8,073 nt of DNA from the NCBI GenBank assembly GCA_020047775.1, contig JAIFNK010000084.1, positions 1-8,073 on the forward strand, given 5' to 3'. The position numbers and the translations under genes are program-made. This document shows, in pieces, positions 1-4,953 of the stretch (within the stretch, counting starts at the first letter, position 1; each line of letters starts with the position of its first letter). The notes beneath the pieces were generated by a model. The model did not search any database. It saw only the letters and a list, made by a program, of their open reading frames with translations, and was not told the DNA's origin. The DNA is from Akkermansia sp. Lineage in GTDB: Bacteria > Verrucomicrobiota > Verrucomicrobiia > Verrucomicrobiales > Akkermansiaceae.

Positions 1-1
1 A

Positions 2-964
2 TTTTTCCCCGAACGCACCTTGGAGCGCGTATTTTTCTCGGACGACGGCTCCACCGCCGTCGAGTGTGCGTTGAAAATGGCGGTGCAATACCGCCAGCAG
101 ACCGGCCAGTCCGCGCGGAACGGCTTCATCGCCTTCGCGAACGGCTACCACGGCGACACGCTCGGCGCGGCCTCGCTCGGCGGAGTCGGGCGGTTTTTCG
201 AACGCTTTCGCGGGATGGGATTCCCGGTTCAGCACGTCCGCTCGATGGCTGAGCTTCGCGAAATGGAGACGGAAAACCTCGCGGGCGTCGTCGTCGAGCC
301 GCTCATTCAAGGCGTCAACGAAATGCGCCCCTGGCCCGCTGGAATGCTCGCTGATCTGCGGAAATGGTGCGACGAGACCGGCGTCCACCTCATCCTCGAC
401 GAAGTGATGACCGGCTTCGGCCGCACCGGAAGCATGTTCGCGTGCCTGCAGGAAGACGTGATCCCGGATTTCCTCTGCCTCGCCAAAGGCCTCACCGGCG
501 GCTACCTGCCGCTTGCCGCCACGCTCACCACCGGGAAAATTTATGACGCCTTCCTTGGAGACGCTGACCGGGCGTTCTACTACGGCCACAGCTACACTGC
601 GAATCCGCTGGGCTGCGCCGCCGCCATGGCGAGCCTCGCTCTTTTCGAACAGGAAAGCACCCTCGACCACCTGCCGGAAAAAATCGCCCGCCTCGCCACC
701 GGACTCGCTACTTTGAAATCCCGCCAGCCGCTGATTCATGAAATCCGCCAATGCGGCTTCATCGCCGGAATCGAGCTTCGCCGTCCGGACGGCGGAAAAT
801 TCCCACCTGGCGAGCGGTTTGGCGAATCCATCTGCCTCGCCGCCCGCGCCCACGGCCTGCTCACCCGGCCGATTTTGGACACCCTCGTCCTCATGCCGCC
901 GCTGTCCACGAGTCTCGAAGACATCGACCACGCGGTCCACGCGTTGGACGCCGCTCTTTCCTGA
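2..964 (+). CDS. bioA: Adenosylmethionine-8-amino-7-oxononanoate aminotransferase, 5' end missing
   Basis: This is a PLP-dependent class III aminotransferase. It moves an amino group from S-adenosylmethionine to 8-amino-7-oxononanoate to give 7,8-diaminononanoate in cytosolic biotin synthesis. The frame is open from base 2, so the gene starts outside the window; a TTG at 20 lies inside the conserved FFSDDGSTAVECALKMA cofactor-binding segment and is not the start. Other landmarks in order are NGYHGDTLGA, LILDEVMTGFGRTG with the Asp (codon 398-400) expected to contact the pyridine nitrogen, LAKGLTGGYLPLAATLTT with the Schiff-base Lys at 485-487, and GHSYTANPLGCAAA. The GLTGGYLPLAATLTT motif separates BioA from ornithine and GABA aminotransferases. 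About 320 residues are visible of a usual 430 or so, so roughly the first quarter is missing. No other biotin gene is in view. The stop codon lies at the edge of a palindromic element. Confidence 0.93.
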   Translation, partial: FFPERTLERVFFSDDGSTAVECALKMAVQYRQQTGQSARNGFIAFANGYHGDTLGAASLGGVGRFFERFRGMGFPVQHVRSMAELREMETENLAGVVVEPLIQGVNEMRPWPAGMLADLRKWCDETGVHLILDEVMTGFGRTGSMFACLQEDVIPDFLCLAKGLTGGYLPLAATLTTGKIYDAFLGDADRAFYYGHSYTANPLGCAAAMASLALFEQESTLDHLPEKIARLATGLATLKSRQPLIHEIRQCGFIAGIELRRPDGGKFPPGERFGESICLAARAHGLLTRPILDTLVLMPPLSTSLEDIDHAVHALDAALS

Positions 965-1141
965 GAACGTGTCTGAAAAATGGCAGGGACCTTTCTCCGC
1001 AAAGGTCCGGCGAATGGGAAGCGAATGAATCTGCGCATGAAACGCTAGGAAATCTGTTCATGGTCGACCATTCGCTTCACATTCTCAGACCGCCCGGAGG
1101 TAGATCCCTGCCTTCGGCTAATTTTCAGACAGCCTCTGAGA
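961..1141. mobile_element. MITE-like long inverted-repeat element
   Basis: This 180-bp stretch between two convergent genes folds back on itself. GTCTGAAAA (971-979) pairs with TTTTCAGAC (1122-1130), GGCAGGGA (982-989) with TCCCTGCC (1105-1112), and GAAGCGAATG (1018-1027) with CATTCGCTTC (1069-1078), in the right order for one long imperfect stem. Smaller structures sit inside it: a perfect hairpin with arms GGACCTTT and AAAGGTCC (987-1008) and the 12-bp palindrome ATGGTCGACCAT (1060-1071). CTGAGA occurs at both ends (961-966 and 1136-1141) and could be a target duplication; the left copy contains the bioA stop. There is no transposase, so a non-autonomous element moved by an IS with GTCTGAAAA-type ends is the best guess. 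A structured repeat acting as a bidirectional terminator is the alternative. Confidence 0.55.
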
Positions 1142-1206
1142 GACCGGAACTCCCGGCATTGAGATTGATGAGAGCGTCGGCGAAGGGCCGCCCGCTTTTT
1201 CGTCGC

Positions 1207-2043
1207 CTACCAGGTGATCACATCGTCGGCGGTTCCTGCCAGTCCGTCCTTGCCCACGCTGAAGACCGCCACACGCCGGCCTTTGAGTGTTTCCGTGATG
1301 CCACCGCGGGTGACGGTGATGACTTCGGTGTACCGGGTATCCAGAATGACCTGATAGCCCTGCCCCCATGGATCGAAGATTTTCAAAGTGACGGGATCGA
1401 CTCCATTCATGTGATTGGTGCCCTCCTTCACCGAAAGAAACCGAATCTTCCTCGTATTCCGAGCAGGGTCGTCTCCCCGCAAGGTTTTGACCAGTGAGGC
1501 GTCCTTCGAGGTATCCGTGATTTCAATCCCGGAGGGCATTTCGCCGTATTCCGTATAGAAGTTGTTCACCGCGCTTTCGATCGCAACGGCCGTTGCCATG
1601 GTGGTGGTTTTCCTTGCCATCGTGATGGCCGCATTCCCAGCGGCAAACCCGGCCGCGATCAAAAGCGGCGCGAGGACCATTCCGATGTAGCCCAGCACCA
1701 AACCGGCGATGGCAAGCCCCTTGCCGGTTAGCAATCCGGCGGACCTTTTGATTTTCCCGTGGGACAAATGACCGCAGATGATCGCCGCGATGGAAGGGAT
1801 CCCCAAAGTGAGAATTCCCAGAATCCCGAGAACCAGACTCCAGACCGCAAGCGCCGAAGTGCGGGGCGGGTGCGTGGAGCCGTCCACAATTCCAGGCAGA
1901 GTCTCCAACGCCATCCATTCGCCATCGGCCTCGTATCGGGCCAGGTCGGACCGGAGAATGGAACCATCCAGCATCAGCGAGCGAACCACTTCCGGTGAAT
2001 ACGGTCCCTGTTGGACGCCATCGTGTTGAATGAAAATTTGCAT
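1207..2043 (-). CDS. GYF_2 / DUF4190 membrane protein with pseudopilin-like C-terminus
   Basis: This 278-residue protein has three parts. Residues 1-52 resemble a GYF_2 (DUF4339) domain, with the pattern IFIQHDGVQQGPYSPEVV and a later W, a module thought to bind peptides. Residues 63-90 and 108-138 are two glycine-rich hydrophobic segments separated by GHLSHGKIKRS, typical of DUF4190. Residues 140-278 look like the globular part of a type II secretion pseudopilin (GspG): a long helix with AIESAVNNFYTEYGEMPSG, then DPWGQGYQVI, then VGKDGLAGTADDVITW, which matches the calcium-binding loop region of GspG. It is probably an inner-membrane protein. Its precise role is unknown, and no secretion genes are nearby. 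The start is the ATG at 2043, with GAGGAG about 15 bases upstream, rather far for an ideal ribosome binding site. It converges on bioA and is co-oriented with the kinase-like gene upstream. Confidence 0.85.
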   Translation of the reverse strand: MQIFIQHDGVQQGPYSPEVVRSLMLDGSILRSDLARYEADGEWMALETLPGIVDGSTHPPRTSALAVWSLVLGILGILTLGIPSIAAIICGHLSHGKIKRSAGLLTGKGLAIAGLVLGYIGMVLAPLLIAAGFAAGNAAITMARKTTTMATAVAIESAVNNFYTEYGEMPSGIEITDTSKDASLVKTLRGDDPARNTRKIRFLSVKEGTNHMNGVDPVTLKIFDPWGQGYQVILDTRYTEVITVTRGGITETLKGRRVAVFSVGKDGLAGTADDVITW

Positions 2044-2114
2044 GGGTTTGGAATTCGACTCCTCATTCCATCAGCACGGTAACCCTGAGACAAGCAGCGA
2101 ATGGTGCACCGCCG

Positions 2115-2645
2115 TTAGCCGGACTTCCCTGGATCTGCGGACGTGTCGATCCACCGATGCGTATAAACCGGTGCCGTCTCACGGCAGGTAGCAACATAGT
2201 CTTCCCAATCCGCAAGCTTCGGCAGATCCCGCGTCGCGCCTCGGGCTAACAATCTCGCTTTCCGCTCATCCGGTTGGCACCAGACGTAGTGAAACTCCGG
2301 CATCACTCCGAGCCGCGCCGCCAGCCGTGCCGGCCACATCTCGTCGCCGCCCTCGCGGGTGAACGGCCCGGCAATGACCACCGGCAGACGGGTGCAAAGG
2401 GATCGCGCCAGATCGAAAAGCGTTTCATAAACCGCCTCCCGGAACGCCGCCTTATAAGCGGGCGAATCCCGGTCATTTGGATTCAGGCCCGCCAGGATCA
2501 ACCCGGCACGAATCAGGCGCTCCGTCACCTCATCGCTGTCCAACAGCACCGCGCCGAGCCGGTCGGCAAGTTCCCTGGCATAAGTCGTTTTCCCCGCGGC
2601 AGGCGGGCCGGAAACGAGGTGGATGGAGTGAACTTGAGCATGCAA
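2115..2645 (-). CDS. Small P-loop (AAA_33-type) kinase-like protein
   Basis: This is a 176-residue P-loop NTPase of the small-molecule kinase type. The Walker A motif GPPAAGKTT is at residues 13-21. The DSDEV at 36-40 sits where nucleoside and sugar kinases place an acidic substrate or magnesium ligand. The segment VVIAGPFTREGG (89-100) ends the next strand. Arginines in RKARLLARGATRD (about 128-140) form a probable lid that closes over the phosphates. The family includes gluconate kinases, chloramphenicol phosphotransferase and zeta-toxin-like proteins; the substrate cannot be told here. The only reasonable start is TTG at 2645: the frame is closed at 2673-2675 and no ATG or GTG precedes the Walker motif. 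An AAGGA lies about 15 bases upstream. It is divergent from hicBA and ends 71 bases before the GYF gene, so the two may be co-transcribed. Confidence 0.75.
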   Translation of the reverse strand: MHAQVHSIHLVSGPPAAGKTTYARELADRLGAVLLDSDEVTERLIRAGLILAGLNPNDRDSPAYKAAFREAVYETLFDLARSLCTRLPVVIAGPFTREGGDEMWPARLAARLGVMPEFHYVWCQPDERKARLLARGATRDLPKLADWEDYVATCRETAPVYTHRWIDTSADPGKSG

Positions 2646-2720
2646 GAAAACTGATCGGATTCCTTTTTGAGGTCAAGACGGCGGCGATGGGATGATTGGA
2701 AAGTGCGGGGGGCCGTGCAT

Positions 2721-2743
2721 CGGATCCCCCGTCTGGTGATCCG
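2721..2743. promoter_or_regulatory. Inverted repeat upstream of hicBA, candidate operator
   Basis: CGGATCCCC (2721-2729) and GGTGATCCG (2735-2743) form 9-bp arms with one mismatch around a 5-base loop, about 40 bases before the hicB start. It lies in the divergent gap between the kinase-like gene and hicBA. HicBA complexes usually repress their own promoter by binding such repeats, so an operator is plausible. No T-run follows, which argues against a terminator. Confidence 0.4.
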
Positions 2744-2781
2744 AGCTTGAACTGTGAGACCTCGGGGTTCATGTTGTGCCC

Positions 2782-3000
2782 ATGGAAATCTGCTTCGATC
2801 TTACGCCTTGCGACGAAAGCGGCGGCTACGTGGCCCGTTGGGACGACCCGGCGGGTGGCGGGATCTGCACCCAGGGCGACAACTTCGCCGACCTGGAAGC
2901 CATGTTGCGCGATGCGGTGGACGGCTATTTCGCAGATCAGGAAAAGCCCGACCGGATCCGGCTCCACTTCGTTCGCGATCCCGAACTGGCAGTCGCGTGA
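2782..3000 (+). CDS. hicB: HicB-like antitoxin (short form)
   Basis: This 72-residue protein resembles the partial RNase H-like fold of HicB antitoxins. It has an N-terminal strand (EICFDLTPCDESGGYVARWDD), a second strand leading to GICTQGDNFADLEAMLRDAVDGYF, in which the helix after GD.....LE is the HicB hallmark, and a short tail RIRLHFVRDPELAVA. Family members bind and inactivate the HicA RNase. Full-length HicB proteins add a C-terminal HTH or RHH DNA-binding domain, which is absent here. Such short forms are sometimes mislabelled as 2-oxoisovalerate dehydrogenase. I chose ATG 2782; an in-frame GTG at 2776 would add two residues (MP). The stop overlaps the start of hicA (GTGA), which implies translational coupling. 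Confidence 0.85.
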   Translation: MEICFDLTPCDESGGYVARWDDPAGGGICTQGDNFADLEAMLRDAVDGYFADQEKPDRIRLHFVRDPELAVA

Positions 3001-3212
3001 AACTGCCCCGTGATGTGAACGGGGAGCAAGCCGTGCGGGCGCTTTGCCGCCTTGGCTTTTCGGACCTCCGCCAGACAGTATCCCACCGGATTCTGCGCAA
3101 GGATGGGCGGACGGTGGTCGTACCGATGCACCGGCCGATCAAGCCCGGGACTTTGAAGGGATTGATCGAACAGGCCGGCCTGACGGTCGAAGAGTTCGTG
3201 GCGGAGCTGTAG
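2997..3212 (+). CDS. hicA: HicA-like mRNA interferase toxin
   Basis: This 71-residue protein has a double-stranded-RNA-binding-like fold of the HicA/YcfA family, which cleaves mRNA and halts translation until it is bound by HicB. Visible family marks are G-(E)-A--AL--LGF near the N-terminus (residues 9-21), the catalytic His at about residue 30 in TVSHRILRKDGRTVVVPMH, and the C-terminal signature IKPGTLKGLIEQAGLTVEEF (residues 47-66). The usual GSHH motif reads VSHR here, but the His is kept, so it is probably active. The start is GTG at 2997, overlapping the hicB stop by three bases. The order is antitoxin then toxin, the reverse of the classic hicAB order. No other start gives a complete domain at this spacing. 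Confidence 0.9.
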   Translation: MKLPRDVNGEQAVRALCRLGFSDLRQTVSHRILRKDGRTVVVPMHRPIKPGTLKGLIEQAGLTVEEFVAEL

Positions 3213-3329
3213 TTGAATTCGCCATTTCGTGAGAACGCAGCATCCGCTTATCTTTATCACCTAGATTATCGCTCTCCATGGATCACGCATTCCCGAAAAT
3301 TCACCTCAACTTCATCCGAATGACATTCA

Positions 3330-3911
3330 ATGAGGTTTCCATCTGCCATGCCATTCAGCAAAAGTAAGTGCTTTTTCCCGATATTGCGGGTTCTCCGTCT
3401 CGCCGCCGTGACGATAGTTTCCGTGACTCTCGCCGTTTTGGCGCTGAATTGGTGCTGTCAGTTTCATCCTCCCAACCGCACGGAAGCGGTTGGACCCGCC
3501 GGAGATTCGCATCGGGCGTTCACCGAGATCTCTGGATTCAGGGACATCTCCGTACACTTATACGCCGCCGATTGGCCATGGACCTTTGCCAAACCGGCAA
3601 TGCTTGGTGATCTCTATTGGCCGGAAATTCAGAAGTATGTCGCTGTTTACTGGAGCATGGATGGCTCGGTCATCGCATTCCAAAGGCAACACAATGAGGA
3701 TGCAGTGCCGATGTTTAGAGCTGCCTACGACTATCGAAATCACGAGTTGATCCAGACTGATTACCGTCTTGGAGGGCCATCCGCATGCGATATCCGCATC
3801 GCAGCCCTCCTAAAAGAGCGTGGCGGAATTGGCCTGCCTGAAACTGGATTGGATGACTTCAAGCGAGATTTTGGACCCCATATGTTTCCTGCGTGGGGAT
3901 TGCGCTTGTGA
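3330..3911 (+). CDS. Membrane-anchored hypothetical protein
   Basis: I do not recognise this 193-residue protein. It begins with a basic stretch (KSKCFFPILRVLR) and a hydrophobic segment at about residues 24-41, which would act as a signal anchor or uncleaved signal peptide. About 150 mostly polar residues rich in W, Y and F follow, presumably outside the membrane; the segments DWPWTFAKPAMLGDLYWPEI and YVAVYWSMDGSVIAFQRQ look like a beta-rich domain. The two Cys after the anchor lack a proper lipobox. The ATG at 3330 has no ribosome binding site. The ATG at 3348 has GAGG 12 bases upstream and may be the true start (187 residues). The DNA is visibly less GC-rich than its neighbours, possibly a sign of transfer. 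It is tail to tail with the DinD-like gene, only four bases apart. Confidence 0.6.
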   Translation: MRFPSAMPFSKSKCFFPILRVLRLAAVTIVSVTLAVLALNWCCQFHPPNRTEAVGPAGDSHRAFTEISGFRDISVHLYAADWPWTFAKPAMLGDLYWPEIQKYVAVYWSMDGSVIAFQRQHNEDAVPMFRAAYDYRNHELIQTDYRLGGPSACDIRIAALLKERGGIGLPETGLDDFKRDFGPHMFPAWGLRL

Positions 3912-3915
3912 GTGG

Positions 3916-4752
3916 TTATTTGAGTTTTTTGGGATTCGCCAGAGGAGGCAGATAGTTTTCCTGAGTGACGATCTTCCTGCCGGTTTTTTCCTCCAGTTCC
4001 AAACGGGCTTTCTTGGCGATGCTTCCGCCGGTCTTGGCGGCGACTTTGTTTTCCTTCATGCCGGTGGCTTCGACGCTCTCGGCAATCTGGCGGGTGGAGA
4101 GTTCCGCGAGGGCGGTGAAGATCAGTTCCGCCTCGCTCATGTGGTCGCGGAGGTTTTGGGTTTTGAGGCCTTTGAGGTTCTTGTGATCCTTGACGCTCAC
4201 CTCCGCCCATTCCTGGTGGATGATGTTGGTGAGGATGGCGTATTCGTCGCCTTTTTTGATGTCGTGGCCGGCCCAGTAGTCGGTGAGCTTGTTCCGGGTT
4301 TCCTGACCGGTCATTCGCTGCTCGATCCACTTCTGGCTGCGGCCCTGCTTTTGCCACGTTTCGCGGGCGCGATCGAGGGAGCGGGACGGATCGGAGAGTT
4401 CCTGCATGCGCTCATAGCCGACTTTGGCGAGCCAGAGTTTGATGGGCTCGGCTTTTGGGCTGGGGACGCTTTGGACGAGACGGAGGAGGGTTTCGGCGGT
4501 GGCGACGGTGGTTTGGTAGTTTTTGCCGTCGGCTGCTGGCATCTTCAGTTGGTTACAATCCGTAACCAACTGGCTGCCTTCCTTTTTGAGCCGGTTTTTG
4601 AGGACCTTCCAGTAGTTCTGGGCCGCCTTGTAATCCGGTTGCTGGGTGAGCACCTGGATGATGTCCACGACGGAGAACCACCAGGTTTCGGTTTTTTCGT
4701 CATAGACGCGGCGGATTTCGTGGCCTTCGAAGACGGCGAGGTCTTTGTTCAT
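3916..4752 (-). CDS. Bro-N domain / DinD-like protein
   Basis: Counted from ATG 4752 this is a 278-residue protein. Residues 1-115 form a Bro-N domain (LAVFEGHEIRRVY, WWFSVVDIIQVLT, NYWKVLKNRL, TAETLLRLVQSVPSPKAEPIKLWLAKVG), the DNA-binding module of phage antirepressors. Residues 150-278 resemble the C-terminus of E. coli DinD: EYAILTNIIHQEWAEVSVKDHKNLKGLKTQNLRDHM aligns in character with the DinD GLKKNQKILDHMGSTEL region, followed by a GRKIVTQENYLP tail. DinD is SOS-induced in E. coli and is reported to inhibit RecA-mediated strand exchange. The frame can start at ATG 4797, but that codon lies within a LexA-like box just after a probable -10, and the 15 extra residues do not look like Bro-N. 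ATG 4752 fits better. Neither start has a clear ribosome binding site. It is probably a single-gene transcript; a phage-derived origin is possible. Confidence 0.85.
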   Translation of the reverse strand: MNKDLAVFEGHEIRRVYDEKTETWWFSVVDIIQVLTQQPDYKAAQNYWKVLKNRLKKEGSQLVTDCNQLKMPAADGKNYQTTVATAETLLRLVQSVPSPKAEPIKLWLAKVGYERMQELSDPSRSLDRARETWQKQGRSQKWIEQRMTGQETRNKLTDYWAGHDIKKGDEYAILTNIIHQEWAEVSVKDHKNLKGLKTQNLRDHMSEAELIFTALAELSTRQIAESVEATGMKENKVAAKTGGSIAKKARLELEEKTGRKIVTQENYLPPLANPKKLK

Positions 4753-4777
4753 GGAATGGGGAAGTTGGAGGCGGATG

Positions 4778-4795
4778 GAACACTTGAAAGTGTTC
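4778..4795. promoter_or_regulatory. 18-bp palindrome in the leader of the DinD-like gene
   Basis: GAACACTT and AAGTGTTC are perfect 8-bp arms around GA. The site is 26 bases upstream of the preferred ATG 4752 and would lie in the transcribed leader, just past the predicted transcription start. Its right half supplies the TGTTC half-site of the adjoining LexA-like box. It could be a second operator (autorepression by the Bro-N protein, or a second LexA dimer) or an RNA hairpin near the start of the mRNA. Confidence 0.5.
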
Positions 4796-4804
4796 ATGGG
4801 AACG
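4791..4804. promoter_or_regulatory. LexA-box-like operator
   Basis: TGTTC-ATGG-GAACG matches nine of the ten specified bases of the LexA motif I recall for Verrucomicrobia, TGTTC-N4-GAACA. On the minus strand it overlaps the -10 element and the expected transcription start of the DinD-like gene, where a repressor would block initiation. DinD is an SOS gene in E. coli, so site and target agree. The motif is short, and this rests on one site in one sequence. Confidence 0.55.
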
Positions 4805-4829
4805 CTACAAAATTTTCGTTTGGGGTCAA
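4802..4829 (-). promoter_or_regulatory. Candidate sigma-70 promoter of the DinD-like gene
   Basis: Read on the minus strand, TTGACC (4829-4824, five of six consensus bases) is followed after 16 bases by TAGCGT (4807-4802, three of six). Transcription would begin near 4796, leaving a leader of about 45 bases before ATG 4752. That placement conflicts with ATG 4797 as a start and puts the LexA-like box across the -10 and start point. Confidence 0.45.
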
Positions 4830-4861
4830 TCGGGAAGTGTCCGTGAGAACGCGGAACGAAC

Positions 4862-4944
4862 GCGCGGAATGAATGCCGCGCTCCCGGTGGGGGAAGAAAT
4901 GGCGGCGCTTTAGCACCTCGCTTCGCGGGCGGGATGAATCCCGC
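4862..4944. repeat. Pair of related short palindromes between mutS and the DinD-like gene
   Basis: Two similar units sit in the 200-base gap. GCGCGG-N8-CCGCGC lies at 4862-4881, and GCGGGAT-GA-ATCCCGC, with perfect 7-bp arms, at 4929-4944. Both carry ATGAAT at the centre and are followed by a C-rich TCC, so they look like copies of one repeat family. The second begins 10 bases after the mutS stop and could stabilise or end the mutS transcript, although there is no T-run. REP-like intergenic repeats are the closest comparison. Confidence 0.45.
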
Positions 4945-4953
4945 GGTCCAGTT

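Noticed and set aside
1143..1206. Possible rho-independent terminator with a T-run at 1196-1200 between bioA and the GYF gene
   Set aside because: The stem before the T-run (CGGC with GCCG) is only four base pairs and is separated from it by several bases, too weak to call.
751..1497. Plus-strand open frame of 248 codons spanning the end of bioA and the palindromic element
   Set aside because: It runs in another frame of bioA, through the inverted-repeat element and antisense to the GYF gene; no protein features.
3450..3466. Lipoprotein signal in the hypothetical protein (two Cys after the hydrophobic segment)
   Set aside because: The preceding residues LNW do not fit a lipobox; a membrane anchor is the simpler reading.
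4847..4861. GAAC-N7-GAAC, which resembles the alphaproteobacterial LexA direct repeat
   Set aside because: It lies upstream of the predicted promoter in a GAACG-rich stretch, and the rest of the window does not look alphaproteobacterial. Chance is likely.
3820..4872. Long plus-strand open frame of 350 codons
   Set aside because: It is antisense to the Bro-N/DinD-like gene. Its composition (runs of G, F, V and D) is typical of a shadow frame in GC-rich DNA, and it has no recognisable domain.
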